DNA from: Sphingomonas sp. S1-29
GTDB taxonomy: Bacteria; Pseudomonadota; Alphaproteobacteria; Sphingomonadales; Sphingomonadaceae
NCBI RefSeq assembly: GCF_026167545.1
Contig: NZ_CP110678.1
Location: 2,965,501 to 3,029,500, forward strand
Reading direction: 5' to 3'
Length of the DNA: 64,000 nucleotides
Part shown: in pieces, positions 45,183 to 54,017 of the stretch
Position numbering within the stretch: position 1 is the stretch's first letter
Layout of the letters: every line of letters begins with the position of its first letter
Position numbers and translations under genes: made by a program
Notes under the pieces: model-generated
Seen by the model: the letters and a program-made list of their open reading frames with translations, nothing else
What the model was told of the DNA's origin: nothing
Databases searched by the model: none

Positions 45183-45251
45183 GGTTGGCAAGAACAATCG
45201 GCTTCGGCTACGGGGTTGCACTACCAAGCCCAAATGATCGGGGAACGCCGC

Positions 45252-46085
45252 ATGGTCAAGATGAGCACCGTCTGGGACCGGACGACCGAGTTTGTGGGCA
45301 GCCATGCCGGCGCGATCGCGCCGATCGCGATCCTTGCCATCTTGCTGCCGACCGCGGCGTCGGGAACGCTCGATGCGTGGCGGCTGACGCTCGACCCGGC
45401 AAGCCAGATGGCGGTGAGCATCGCGGGGCTGGTGCTGACCGTGGTTACGTTGTGGGGAACGACCGCGATCACCGCGCTGGCGGTCGAGCCGATGGGGGCG
45501 GCGAGCGCGGCGGCGGTTGCCAATCGGCGGCTGTTGCCGGTGATTGCGGTGACGATCGTGCTGCTGCTGGGGGTGCTGGTGCTGCTGCTGCCGATGCTCG
45601 GCATCATCCTGGCGGCGGGGATCGACGTCGCGGCGCTGGCCAATGCGCAGACGGGGGCGATGCCCGATCTGAGCGCGGGCACGGCGCTGGGGGTGCTGAT
45701 CTATGGCCTGGTCGCGCTGGTGGTGATCATCTGGCTGCTGGCGCGGCTGGTGGTCGTCACCCCGGTGGTGGTTGCCGAGCGGCGCGGGCTGGGCGCGATC
45801 GCGCGCGCCTGGCGGCTGACGCGCGGCCATGCGCTGCGCATCATCGGCGTCATCCTGCTCTATGGCCTGATCGCGGCGATCGCGACGCTGGCGGCGCAGG
45901 CCGCGTTCGGCACGATCCTGGGGCTGACCTTGGGGGTGCCGGGCAATTTCGGCATCGACGATGTGATGACCGCGTTGCTGGTCGGCGTCGTGACGACGAT
46001 CATCTCGGTGCTGCAGACCGGCTTCGTCGCCAAGCTGTACCTGGCGCTGGCGCCGCAACGCGACCTGGTGAACGATTTTGCATGA
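45252..46085 (+). CDS. Hydrophobic membrane protein (GdpP/YciC-like), first of a pair
   Basis: Integral membrane protein of 277 aa with about six to seven membrane segments. The middle contains [20 protein letters not shown] and [20 protein letters not shown], a pattern seen in the membrane domain attached to glycerophosphodiester phosphodiesterases and in YciC-like proteins (WRLTRG, then a long TM). Its partner 10 bp downstream has the same pattern ([20 protein letters not shown]), so the two look like diverged paralogues and could form a heteromer. GGGGAACGCCGC precedes the ATG at 45252; 45261 is also in frame. The function is unknown. Confidence 0.75.
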   Translation: MVKMSTVWDRTTEFVGSHAGAIAPIAILAILLPTAASGTLDAWRLTLDPASQMAVSIAGLVLTVVTLWGTTAITALAVEPMGAASAAAVANRRLLPVIAVTIVLLLGVLVLLLPMLGIILAAGIDVAALANAQTGAMPDLSAGTALGVLIYGLVALVVIIWLLARLVVVTPVVVAERRGLGAIARAWRLTRGHALRIIGVILLYGLIAAIATLAAQAAFGTILGLTLGVPGNFGIDDVMTALLVGVVTTIISVLQTGFVAKLYLALAPQRDLVNDFA

Positions 46086-46095
46086 CCGACCGCGC

Positions 46096-46830
46096 ATGAC
46101 CTTTTCGCTGGGGCAACTGATTGCCGACGCCCGGCGCATGTGGCGCGACGAGCGCGCGCTGCTGCTGCCGATCATGGGGCTGTTCTATTTCCTGCCATCG
46201 CTCGCGCTGCTGCTGCTGTTGCCGCAGCCCGAGCAGGTGGCCGAACCCGGCACCGACGCGGCCAGCCAGGCGCTGATCGCCTATACGCTCGACAATGCCG
46301 GCGCGATCCTGTCGGCCAATCTCGCCAACCTGTTCGGCGCGGCGGCGGTGCTGCTGCTGTTCCTCGACCGTTCGCGACCCACCGCCGCGCAGGCGCTGCA
46401 GCGCGCGCTCGGCTTGTTGCCGATCTTCCTGATCGCGACGATCTCGGTATGGGCGGGGGTGTTTGTGGGCGCATTGCTGATCCTGCCCGGGCTCTATCTG
46501 ATCGGACGCTGCTTCCTGGTGAACGCGGTGATCGCCGGCGAGGGCGGGCAGAGCCCGGTCCAGGCGATCGCGCGGTCGTTCGCGCTGACCAAGGGGCGGG
46601 GGTGGATGCTGTTCACTTTGGTCGCGGCGGTGTTCCTGACGGGGCAGGTGGGGGTGATGGTCGCGGGCAGCATCGATCGCGCGATGATCGCGGGGTCGAT
46701 GGCGTCGCCGGTCACGGTATTCCTGTTCAACGCGCTGGCGGCGCTGGCATCGACCGCGGCGGCGCTCGCCAGCCTGCTGCTGAAGGTCGCTGCCTATCGC
46801 CGGCTGGCCGGCGCCAGCAACGGGATCTGA
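46096..46830 (+). CDS. Hydrophobic membrane protein, second of a pair
   Basis: Membrane protein of 244 aa with about six hydrophobic segments. It has [20 protein letters not shown] near the N-terminus, [20 protein letters not shown] and [20 protein letters not shown], and the [20 protein letters not shown] block shared with the preceding gene, from which it is separated by 10 bp. These features place it in the same loosely defined YciC/GDPD-membrane-domain group. The last 37 bp overlap the end of the convergent GNAT gene, so the two transcripts share antisense ends. No catalytic residues are seen. Confidence 0.75.
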   Translation: MTFSLGQLIADARRMWRDERALLLPIMGLFYFLPSLALLLLLPQPEQVAEPGTDAASQALIAYTLDNAGAILSANLANLFGAAAVLLLFLDRSRPTAAQALQRALGLLPIFLIATISVWAGVFVGALLILPGLYLIGRCFLVNAVIAGEGGQSPVQAIARSFALTKGRGWMLFTLVAAVFLTGQVGVMVAGSIDRAMIAGSMASPVTVFLFNALAALASTAAALASLLLKVAAYRRLAGASNGI

Positions 46831-47393
46831 GGCGCGGTTTCGGGGGGCAGGATGCCGGTGATCCGCGGATCGGGAAAGGTCTCCATCGTCCGGCGGAACG
46901 CGGTGAAGCCGCTGCGACGATAGAAATCGAGCGCGCGGTGATGGTCGAGCGTGCAGGTATGCACCCACAGCCGCGTGACCTCTCGGCCCCAGCCGAGCAT
47001 CAGCGCATTGGCCATCAGCCAGCGTCCGTCGCCGCGCCCGACGCGTTCGGGGACCAGCCCGAAATAGGCGAGCTCGCAGATCCCGTCGTGGCGATGGTCG
47101 AGCTCGAGAAACCCGACCTCGATCCCTGCGCGATCGACCGCGGCATAGACCGATACCTTGGGGTCGTGGATGATCTTGGCGAGCGCGGCATCGGCCATCA
47201 CCAGCCGCGAATACCACAGCCATGGCGCGCCGATCCGCGCGAACAGCGTGCGATAGCGCGGCAATGTCGGTTGTTCCCAGCGCACCAGCCGAAGCTCGGA
47301 AGGCGGCATCGGCGCGAGGCGCGGGCGCTCGCGCATCTCGAGCGTGGTGACCACGGTCGCGAGATGCCCCTCGGGCACCGGCGTCAGGCCCAT
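46794..47393 (-). CDS. GNAT family N-acetyltransferase
   Basis: Acetyl-CoA-dependent transferase of 199 aa. The GNAT fold shows in VGFLELDHRHDGICELAYFG, LVPERVGRGDGRWLMANALM (acetyl-CoA pyrophosphate loop, here RVGRGDG in place of the usual Q/RxxGxG/A), VHTCTLDHHRALDFYRRSGF (motif B) and TAFRRTMETFPDP. It follows hemF by only 4 bp on the same strand and is probably co-transcribed with it. The substrate cannot be told. The C-terminal end overlaps the convergent membrane protein gene. Confidence 0.88.
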   Translation of the reverse strand: MGLTPVPEGHLATVVTTLEMRERPRLAPMPPSELRLVRWEQPTLPRYRTLFARIGAPWLWYSRLVMADAALAKIIHDPKVSVYAAVDRAGIEVGFLELDHRHDGICELAYFGLVPERVGRGDGRWLMANALMLGWGREVTRLWVHTCTLDHHRALDFYRRSGFTAFRRTMETFPDPRITGILPPETAPQIPLLAPASRR

Positions 47394-47397
47394 CGCG

Positions 47398-48240
47398 TCA
47401 GCTCCAGGTGGCGCGCGGCGGCAGGCTCATCAGGATCGCGTCGATATTGCCGCCGGTCTTGAGCCCGAACAACGTACCGCGATCGTGCACCAGGTTGAAT
47501 TCGGCATAGCGGCCGCGCCATTCGAGCATGATCGCCTCTTCCTCGGGGGTCCAGGCCATGTCCATCCGCCGCCGCACGATCCGCGGATAGCTGGCGAGGA
47601 ACGCTTCGCCCACCGATCGCGTGAGCGCGAAATCGGCGTCGAAATCGCCGTCCATGTGATCGTAGAAGATGCCGCCGACGCCGCGCGCAACGCCGCGATG
47701 CGGGATCCAGAAATAGTCCTCGGCCCATTGCTTGAAGCGCGGGTAATAGCTGGGGTCGTGCGCGTCGCAGGCGGCCTGCATCTCGCCGTGGAAATCGGCG
47801 GTGTCCTCGGCATAGGGCAGGGGCGGGTTGAGGTCGCCGCCGCCGCCGAACCAGCGCTTGGTGGTCACCAGGAAGCGGGTGTTCATGTGGACTGCGGGGA
47901 CGTGCGGATTGACCATGTGCGCGACCAGGCTGATTCCGGTCGCGAAGAAGCGCGGATCGCTGCCTGCGCCGTGGATCGACTTGGCGAAATCGCCCTCGAA
48001 GGTGCCGCCGACGGTCGAGACGTTGACGCCGACCTTTTCGAAGACCTTGCCCTTCATCACCCCGCGCACCCCGCCGCCGCCGGGTTCGCCCGAGGGATCG
48101 ATGCGATCCCACGGGGTGTATTCGAAGCTGGCGTCGGAGCCGGCGTCGCGCTCGATCGCCTCGAAGGCGGCGCAGATGCGGTCGCGAAGGCTTTCGAACC
48201 AGGTACGGGCGGCGGCTTGCTGCGGGTCGAGCGGTGACAT
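47398..48240 (-). CDS. hemF: Coproporphyrinogen III oxidase, oxygen-dependent
   Basis: Oxidative decarboxylation of coproporphyrinogen III to protoporphyrinogen IX in heme synthesis, needing O2. The 280-aa protein has GGGVRGVMKGKVFEKVGVNV, STVGGTFEGDFAKSIHGAGS, TGISLVAHMVNPHVPAVHMN, RFWWFGGG-type RWFGGGGDLNPPLPYAEDT, WAEDYFWIPHRGVARGVGGI and FYDHMDGDFDADFALTRSVG, then EFNLVHDRGTLFGLKTGGNI. All are family blocks and the His residues of the active site are present. A longer frame to 48438 is disfavoured. The gene is aerobic-type, which fits the bc1 operon at 50 kb. Confidence 0.97.
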   Translation of the reverse strand: MSPLDPQQAAARTWFESLRDRICAAFEAIERDAGSDASFEYTPWDRIDPSGEPGGGGVRGVMKGKVFEKVGVNVSTVGGTFEGDFAKSIHGAGSDPRFFATGISLVAHMVNPHVPAVHMNTRFLVTTKRWFGGGGDLNPPLPYAEDTADFHGEMQAACDAHDPSYYPRFKQWAEDYFWIPHRGVARGVGGIFYDHMDGDFDADFALTRSVGEAFLASYPRIVRRRMDMAWTPEEEAIMLEWRGRYAEFNLVHDRGTLFGLKTGGNIDAILMSLPPRATWS

Positions 48241-48363
48241 GCGCGAGGGTCTAGCGCGCCGCGCGGGGCAGGGGAAGCCGCGGGATGACAGCAGATCGAC
48301 GCTCATGTACGACAAATAGATAGAGCTCGAAGCACGAAGCACTTCACCGAGGGGAGAGATGCC

Positions 48364-49299
48364 ATGATTCGGACGATCCGCAAGCGACGCATGGCGGTCG
48401 CAATGTCGTTGGCGATCGCCGTCGCCGTCCCGGCGCACGCGCAGGACGATGTGATGACGCCGATCGCGACCCCGGCGCAGCCGAACGCGATCGTGCTCGA
48501 TACCGGGCCGCTGCCCGGCGCCACCGCCGCCGAATCATGGCACAGCCAGTATAAGAGCGTTTTCGCGCGCAACGTCACCGTCGCGACGCTGACGCCGTTC
48601 CTGCCCGACCCCGCCAAGGCGACGGGTGCGGCGGTCGTCGTCGCACCCGGCGGTGGCTTCCGGGCGCTGTCGATGGAGAATGAAGGCTGGGACGTCGCGC
48701 GCGCGCTCGCCGCCAAGGGCGTCGCGGCGTTCGTGCTGAAGTATCGGCTGAACCAGACGCCCGCCGACATGCCGGGCTTCGAACGATCGATGCGCGAGAT
48801 GTTCTCAGGCGTTGCTGCCCGCCCGCCGCGCCCGGCACCCGCCGATGCGATGGCGGCGCTCGCGCCGCAGATCGCCGATTCGCGCGCTGCCTTCGCGCTG
48901 ATTCGCAAGCGCGCGGGCGAATGGAAGGTCGATACCGACCGGATCGGCATGGTCGGCTTTTCGGCGGGCGCGATGCTGACGCTGGCGACCACCGTGGCGG
49001 GGCAGGACGCCAAGCCTGCCTTTATCGGCAACATCTATGGTCCGCTCAGCGCGATGCCCGCGCCGGCCGACGCGCCGCCGATGTTCGTCGCGCTCGCCGC
49101 CGACGATCCCTTCTTCGCCAATGGCGGGTTCGGGCTGATCGAGAGCTGGAAGACCGCCAAGCGCCCGGTCGAGTTCCACCTGTACGAACAGGGTGGCCAC
49201 GGCTTCGGCATGTATCAAAAGGCGACGACGAGCACGGGCTGGTTCGACGCCTTCACCCGCTGGCTCGACATGCACGGCATGCTCAAGCCCAAGGCGTAA
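48364..49299 (+). CDS. Exported alpha/beta hydrolase
   Basis: Esterase-like protein of 311 aa with a signal peptide (MAVAMSLAIAVAVPAHA; the ATG at 48364 adds MIRTIRKRR). The fold shows in AAVVVAPGGGFRALSMENEG (oxyanion loop), FVLKYRLNQTPADMPGFERS, RIGMVGFSAGAMLTLATTVA (nucleophile elbow GFSAG), MFVALAADDPFFANGG (Asp region) and VEFHLYEQGGHGFGMYQ (catalytic His). Closest in look to the polysaccharide esterase/BD-FAE and acetyl-xylan esterase-like group. Substrate unknown. GAGGGGAGAGATGCC lies before the start. It is divergent from hemF and tail-to-tail with trmL. Confidence 0.88.
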   Translation: MIRTIRKRRMAVAMSLAIAVAVPAHAQDDVMTPIATPAQPNAIVLDTGPLPGATAAESWHSQYKSVFARNVTVATLTPFLPDPAKATGAAVVVAPGGGFRALSMENEGWDVARALAAKGVAAFVLKYRLNQTPADMPGFERSMREMFSGVAARPPRPAPADAMAALAPQIADSRAAFALIRKRAGEWKVDTDRIGMVGFSAGAMLTLATTVAGQDAKPAFIGNIYGPLSAMPAPADAPPMFVALAADDPFFANGGFGLIESWKTAKRPVEFHLYEQGGHGFGMYQKATTSTGWFDAFTRWLDMHGMLKPKA

Positions 49300-49302
49300 G
49301 GC

Positions 49303-49764
49303 TCAGGCGGGCGGGGGTGCCGGCCAGCCCCCCGTCTGCTGCAGCGCCGCGCCGAGCACCAGCGCGACGCTGACCCCGACGTTGAGCGAGCGCATGCCGG
49401 GCATCATCGGCACCACGACGCGCGCCTCGGCGCGGTCATGGACATGATCGGGCACCCCGGTTCCTTCGGACCCGAACAACAGCGTGTCGCCGGCCTTGAA
49501 CGCCGCGGCGTCGAGCCGCGTCGCGCCCTTGGTCGTCGCCAGCACCAGTCGCCCCTGCAACGCCGCCGCGAACGCCGCGAAGTCGGCATGGCGGGTCACC
49601 TGTGCCGACCGCGCATAGTCCATGCCGGCGCGCGCGAGCGCCCGGTCGCTGAAGGTGAACCCCATCGGCTCGATCAGATCGACCGCGACGTTCAGGCAGG
49701 CGGCGGTGCGCAGGATCGCGCCGACATTGCCGGCGATATCGGGTTCGAACAGGGCAATGCGCAT
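49303..49764 (-). CDS. trmL: tRNA (cytidine/uridine-34-2'-O)-methyltransferase
   Basis: SPOUT methyltransferase that modifies the wobble base of tRNA-Leu. The 153-aa protein has the TrmL layout: MRIALFEPDIAGNVGAILRT (NxxxxxR motif 1), LIEPMGFTFSDRALARAGMD, LLFGSEGTGVPDHVHD (motif 2) and MMPGMRSLNVGVSVALVLGA (motif 3, SLNxxxS/A). The size and trefoil-knot motifs agree with the family. The gene starts opposite petA, with 197 bp between the start codons that would hold both promoters. The symbol is by family resemblance. Confidence 0.93.
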   Translation of the reverse strand: MRIALFEPDIAGNVGAILRTAACLNVAVDLIEPMGFTFSDRALARAGMDYARSAQVTRHADFAAFAAALQGRLVLATTKGATRLDAAAFKAGDTLLFGSEGTGVPDHVHDRAEARVVVPMMPGMRSLNVGVSVALVLGAALQQTGGWPAPPPA

Positions 49765-49961
49765 GATAAGAAATCCGTTCGGAAGGGGGCCGCTGCAGCT
49801 ACCGTCGAAATGGGGTGTTGGCAAAAGGCCACATGCGCGTCTATCAGGCCGCAGCCACCGCTTGTCCGGTGGGTCCGGCGCGACCGCACGGGATTCGCCT
49901 CGCATGCAGGCGACATCCGTGCGATTATCCGCCCAAGGCATTGGTTTTCAAGGGCTGACGC

Positions 49962-50537
49962 ATGGCTACGGTTGATACGACTATCCCGCACAACGAGACG
50001 CATGGCGAAGGCCCTGCCGATCCGCGTCGCCGCGACTATATGGCCATCGGTGCGGTCGCCTTTGCCGGCGTCGGCGCCGGCGTGATCGCGCTGCCGCTGA
50101 TCAATTCGATGAGCCCCGCCGCCGACACGCTGGCGGCATCGAGCACCGAGATCGACATTTCGGCGATCCAGCCGGGCCAGGCGATCAAGTCGAGCTTCCG
50201 CAAACAGCCCTTGTTCGTCCGTAACCTGACCCCGCAGGAAATCGCCGACGCCGAGAAGGTGTCGCTGAGCGACCTGCGCGATCCGCAGACGCTGGCCGAG
50301 CGGACCAAGGCGGGCAAGTCGAACTGGCTGGTGACGCTGGGCGTCTGCACCCATCTGGGTTGCGTGCCGCTGGGCGCTGCCGAGGGCGAGAACAAGGGCG
50401 CGTTTGGCGGCTATTTCTGCCCGTGCCATGGTTCGGCCTATGATACCGCCGGCCGGATCCGGTCCGGCCCCGCACCGACGAACCTCGCGGTTCCCGAATA
50501 TGCATTCACCACCGACACCATGATCACGGTCGGCTGA
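49962..50537 (+). CDS. petA: Ubiquinol-cytochrome c reductase Rieske Fe-S subunit
   Basis: High-potential [2Fe-2S] protein of the cytochrome bc1 complex. The 191-aa protein has a Tat-type N-terminus ([20 protein letters not shown], an uncleaved anchor in this family) and the Rieske ligands in CTHLGC (129-134) and CPCHGS (153-158), with disulfide Cys in between, ending [10 protein letters not shown]. It is the first gene of petABC: petB starts 11 bp after its stop. The neighbouring trmL is divergent. Confidence 0.97.
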   Translation: MATVDTTIPHNETHGEGPADPRRRDYMAIGAVAFAGVGAGVIALPLINSMSPAADTLAASSTEIDISAIQPGQAIKSSFRKQPLFVRNLTPQEIADAEKVSLSDLRDPQTLAERTKAGKSNWLVTLGVCTHLGCVPLGAAEGENKGAFGGYFCPCHGSAYDTAGRIRSGPAPTNLAVPEYAFTTDTMITVG

Positions 50538-50548
50538 GGAGCGAGCAG

Positions 50549-51865
50549 ATGAGCTTCCCCTGGGCAAAGCAATATGAGCCGGCCTCGCCGCTCACCAAGT
50601 GGATCGACGAACGGCTGCCCGTGCCGCGTCTGGCCTACAACGCCGTCGGCGCCGGCTATCCGGTCCCGCGCAACCTGAATTATTTCTGGAACTTCGGCGT
50701 GCTCGCGGGCGCGGCGCTCGGTATCCAGATCATCACCGGGATCTTCCTGGCGATGCATTTCTCGACCGACGCGAACACCGCGTTCTTCTCGGTCGAGCGC
50801 ATCATGCGCGACGTCCCCGCCGGCTGGTTCCTGCGCTATGCACACGCCAACGGCGCGTCGATGTTCTTCATCGTGGTGTACATCCATATCTGCCGCGGGC
50901 TGTATTACGGCTCGTACAAGGCGCCGCGCGAGATGGTGTGGCTGCTGGGCGTCGTCATCTTCCTGTTGATGATGGCGACCGCGTTCATGGGCTATGTGCT
51001 GCCATGGGGCCAGATGAGCTTCTGGGGCGCGCAGGTGATCACCGGCTTCTTCTCGGCGATACCGCTGGTGGGCGAGCCGATCCGCATCTGGCTGCTGGGT
51101 GGCTATGCCCCCGATGCCGCGACGCTGAACCGCTTCTTCTCGCTCCACTATCTGATGCCGTTCGTCATCGCCGGCGTCATCATCCTGCACATCTGGGCGC
51201 TGCACATTCCGGGATCGAACAATCCCACTGGCGTCCAGGTGAAGGGCGAACAGGACACCGTGCCGTTCCACCCCTATTACACCGCCAAGGACGGCTTCGG
51301 CCTGGGCGTGTTCCTGCTGGTGTTCGCGGGCTTCCTGTTCTTCGCGCCCAACTTCCTGGGCCACCCGGATAACTACATCCAGGCGAACCCGCTTTCGACG
51401 CCTGCGCACATCGTGCCCGAATGGTATTTCCTGCCCTTCTACGCGATCCTCAAGAGCTTCACCGCCGACTTCATCCTCGACGCGAAGCTGTGGGGCGTGC
51501 TGGCGATGTTCGGCTCGATCCTCCTGCTGTTCTTCCTGCCATGGCTCGATCGTTCGCCGGTGCGTTCGTCGAACTATCGCCCGAAGAACCGGATGTTCCT
51601 GATCGTGCTGCTGGTCGACGTCCTGGTCCTCGGCTATGTCGGTGGCGCCGCCGCGACCAACTTCAACGTCATGATCGGCCAGATTGCGACCGCCTATTAT
51701 TTCCTCCACTTCCTGGTCATCCTGCCGATCGTGTCGGCTGCCGAGCGTCCGCGCCCGCTGCCCAATTCGATCACCGAAGCAGTGCTGAAGGGGAAGGGCG
51801 GTACCAGCCCGGCGCAGACGGCGATTCCCGAGGCGCACGGCGCGCAGCCGCAGCCTGCCGAATAA
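50549..51865 (+). CDS. petB: Cytochrome b of the bc1 complex
   Basis: Central heme-b subunit that takes electrons from ubiquinol. The 438-aa membrane protein has the two heme pairs of His in [35 protein letters not shown], and, later, [20 protein letters not shown] and [15 protein letters not shown]. Other blocks are [20 protein letters not shown] (Qo-site part, PEWY equivalent later), [16 protein letters not shown] (the PEWY motif) and the C-terminal TMs. About 8 membrane segments. The final residues ([20 protein letters not shown]) form a short polar tail. It is 11 bp after petA and 30 bp before petC. Confidence 0.98.
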   Translation: MSFPWAKQYEPASPLTKWIDERLPVPRLAYNAVGAGYPVPRNLNYFWNFGVLAGAALGIQIITGIFLAMHFSTDANTAFFSVERIMRDVPAGWFLRYAHANGASMFFIVVYIHICRGLYYGSYKAPREMVWLLGVVIFLLMMATAFMGYVLPWGQMSFWGAQVITGFFSAIPLVGEPIRIWLLGGYAPDAATLNRFFSLHYLMPFVIAGVIILHIWALHIPGSNNPTGVQVKGEQDTVPFHPYYTAKDGFGLGVFLLVFAGFLFFAPNFLGHPDNYIQANPLSTPAHIVPEWYFLPFYAILKSFTADFILDAKLWGVLAMFGSILLLFFLPWLDRSPVRSSNYRPKNRMFLIVLLVDVLVLGYVGGAAATNFNVMIGQIATAYYFLHFLVILPIVSAAERPRPLPNSITEAVLKGKGGTSPAQTAIPEAHGAQPQPAE

Positions 51866-51895
51866 GCCAGTCGAACCAAGGACGAGACGACCCAC

Positions 51896-52729
51896 ATGAT
51901 CCGTATCATCGCACCACTTATCGGCCTGGGCTTCGCCTTCGTCCTGGTGCTGGGCCTGTTCGGCACGCTCACCGCCGAAGCCCAGCCCGAAGACGTGTCG
52001 CACGAGTTCCACCAGAGCCCGCGCGACGCCGGCCTGCCTTCGGCAGGTATCTTCGGCAAGTTCGACAACCGCCAGCTGCAGCGCGGCTTCCAGGTGTACA
52101 AGGAAGTCTGTTCGGCGTGCCATTCGGTCAACCTGGTGTCGTTCCGCGACCTCGCCTCGCTCGGCTATAGCGAAGGCGAAGTGAAGGCGATCGCCAACCA
52201 GTGGACGGTCGAGGCGCCCAGCGTGAACCCCGACACCGGCGAAGTCGCGACGCGCAAGAACACGCCGGCCGATCGGCTGCCCAAGGTCTATGCCAACGAA
52301 GTCGCCGCGCGCGCCGCGAACAACAACGCGATCCCGCCCGACCTGTCGCTGATGACCAAGGCCCGCGGCGATGGCGCGAATTACGTCTATTCGCTGCTGA
52401 CCGGCTATCAGCCGCAGCCCGCCGAACTGGTGGCCGAGCACCCGACCGCCGCGACCCCGCCGGGGCTGCACTACAACCCCTATTTCCCGACGCTGAACCT
52501 GGCGATGGCACCGCCGCTGGTGGCCGACAACCAGGTCACCTATGCCGACGGCACGCCGGCAACGGTCGACCAGATGGCCAAGGACGTCTCGGCATTCCTC
52601 ACCTGGACCGCCGAGCCCAAGCTCGAAGTGCGCCACCAGGCGGGCCTTGCGGCATTCCTGTTCATCCTGGTCTTCACGGGCCTCGCTTATGGCGCCTATC
52701 GCAACATCTGGCGCGACCTGAAGCATTGA
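51896..52729 (+). CDS. petC: Cytochrome c1 of the bc1 complex
   Basis: Heme c subunit that passes electrons to soluble cytochrome c. The 277-aa protein has a signal/anchor (IIAPLIGLGFAFVLVLGLFG), the CSACH heme motif at residues 72-76 (in VYKEVCSACHSVNLV), the axial Met region near PYFPTLNLAMAPPLVADN, and a C-terminal membrane anchor (GLAAFLFILVFTGLAYGAYR). The order petA-petB-petC is the standard alphaproteobacterial operon, and a strong terminator follows the stop. Confidence 0.98.
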   Translation: MIRIIAPLIGLGFAFVLVLGLFGTLTAEAQPEDVSHEFHQSPRDAGLPSAGIFGKFDNRQLQRGFQVYKEVCSACHSVNLVSFRDLASLGYSEGEVKAIANQWTVEAPSVNPDTGEVATRKNTPADRLPKVYANEVAARAANNNAIPPDLSLMTKARGDGANYVYSLLTGYQPQPAELVAEHPTAATPPGLHYNPYFPTLNLAMAPPLVADNQVTYADGTPATVDQMAKDVSAFLTWTAEPKLEVRHQAGLAAFLFILVFTGLAYGAYRNIWRDLKH

Positions 52730-52750
52730 TCGTCGGTTGACGGTTCGACG

Positions 52751-52790
52751 AAAGGCCCCGAACTCCGGCCAGGAGTTCGGGGCCTTTTTC
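52751..52790 (+). terminator. Rho-independent terminator of petABC
   Basis: Stem GGCCCCGAACTCC / GGAGTTCGGGGCC with a short loop, followed by TTTTT. Classic end of the petABC transcript. Confidence 0.95.
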
Positions 52791-52826
52791 ATGCGACCCG
52801 CGCAGGACGCCCTATTGGAGACCGAC

Positions 52827-53363
52827 ATGACCGTTGCCGACCAGCTTCGCTCGCTCATCCGCACGATCCCCGATTTCCCCAAGCCCGGGATCCAGTTCCG
52901 CGACATCACCACGCTGCTGCTCGACCCCGCGGGACTGCGGCTGGCGACCGACAGCATGGCGGCGGCGATCACCGGCCCGGTCGATCTGGTGGCGGGGATC
53001 GAGGCGCGCGGATTCGTGTTCGCGCCGACGCTCGCGTTGGCGCTGAACGCCGGGGTGCTGTTGATCCGCAAGGACGGCAAGCTGCCCGGCGCGACGATCG
53101 CCGAGGACTATGCGCTCGAATATGGCACCGATCGGATCATGATGCATGCCGACGCGCTGACGCCCGGCGCGCGCGTGCTGCTGGTCGACGACCTAATCGC
53201 CACCGGGGGCACCGCGCGCGCCGCGGTGCGGCTGATCCGCAAGGCGGGCGGGGTGGTGACGCAGGCGGCGTTCGTGATCGACCTGCCTGAACTCGGCGGC
53301 GCCGGAGCGCTGCGCGGCGACGATATCGAAGTGCATACGCTGGTGGCGTTCGAGGGCCACTGA
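52827..53363 (+). CDS. apt: Adenine phosphoribosyltransferase
   Basis: Makes AMP from adenine and PRPP for purine salvage. The 178-aa protein has IRTIPDFPKPGIQFRDITTL, LVAGIEARGFVFAPTLALAL (base site), LIRKDGKLPGATIAEDYALE, the PRPP loop VLLVDDLIATGGTARAAVRL and FVIDLPELGGAGAL. All are standard for Apt. The gene stands after the petABC terminator, and 24 bp of GC-rich sequence precede the ATG. Its substrate adenine is also released by MtnP, encoded at 11203. A repeat array follows. Confidence 0.97.
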   Translation: MTVADQLRSLIRTIPDFPKPGIQFRDITTLLLDPAGLRLATDSMAAAITGPVDLVAGIEARGFVFAPTLALALNAGVLLIRKDGKLPGATIAEDYALEYGTDRIMMHADALTPGARVLLVDDLIATGGTARAAVRLIRKAGGVVTQAAFVIDLPELGGAGALRGDDIEVHTLVAFEGH

Positions 53364-53376
53364 CGCGCCGCACTTG

Positions 53377-53867
53377 ATCCTCCCCCGCCAGGGCGAGGTG
53401 GCAGCCCGTAGGGCTGACGGAGGGGGCGGATTGCCCAACGGCGCGCTCGTGTCCGCCCCCTCCACCACCGCTGCGCGGCGGTCCCCCTCCCCCTGGCGGG
53501 GGAGATGTGGGGGTGCCCTTAGCCTTCAACGGCCCATGCAGGCGCGCGATGCGCAACATCCTCCCCCGCCAGGGGGAGGTGGCAGCCCGAAGGGCTGACG
53601 GAGGGGGCGGATTGCCCAACGGCGCGCTCGTGTCCGCCCCCTCCACCACCGCTGCGCGGCGGTCCCCCTCCCCCTGGCGGGGGAGGATGTGGGGTGCCTT
53701 AGCTTCAACGGCCCATGCAGGCGCGCGATGCGCAACATCCTCCCCCGCCAGGGGGAGGTGGCAGCCCGGAGGGCTGACGGAGGGGGCGGTTTGCCCAACG
53801 GCGCGTTCGTGTACGCCCCCTCCACCACCGCTGCGCGGCGGTCCCCCTCCCCCTGGCGGGGGAGGAC
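53377..53867. repeat. Tandem array of 2.7 units of inverted-pair repeats
   Basis: Units begin at 53377, 53558 and 53737 (periods about 181 and 179 bp); the last is truncated. Each unit is itself an inverted pair: CTCCCCCGCCAGGGGGAG hairpin, CAGCCCGAAGGGCTG hairpin and GGAGGGGG on the left; a right-hand mirror CACCGCTGCGCGGCGG then CCCCTGGCGGGGGAG; middle GATTGCCCAACGGCGCG. The spacer CTTCAACGGCCCATGCAGGC is also repeated. The arms have the same hairpin-hairpin-GGAGGGG plan as those flanking the DUF559 gene at 26.9 kb, but no gene lies inside. Confidence 0.92.
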
Positions 53868-54017
53868 GTGACGGGTGCCCGAGGCGGCCTAGCCAGCGGG
53901 CGGCGCGGGAACCTTCACCACTCGTCCCCCGTTCAGCACGCATCACCGGTTCACACTCGGTTCAACGCGCTAATGTATAGGCGGACCATACTTCCGCGTA
54001 CCCTGGAGGGCTCCCAG
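53868..54017 (+). promoter_or_regulatory. Leader region of the Arg/Tyr-rich lipoprotein gene
   Basis: 150 bp between the tandem array and the gene, with no reading frame of note. TAATGTATAG around 53970 is the most AT-rich stretch and could hold the promoter. CTGGAGGGCTCCCAG just before the ATG contains the ribosome-binding site inside a small palindrome. Confidence 0.3.

Noticed and set aside
50438..53080. Long open frame on the minus strand opposite petABC
   Set aside because: Antisense to three well-supported genes; His/Arg/Glu-rich low-complexity translation is typical of high-GC shadow frames.
53377..53867. CRISPR array, because of regular repeats
   Set aside because: Period is about 180 bp with repeat-like sequence throughout and no unique spacers; no cas genes nearby.
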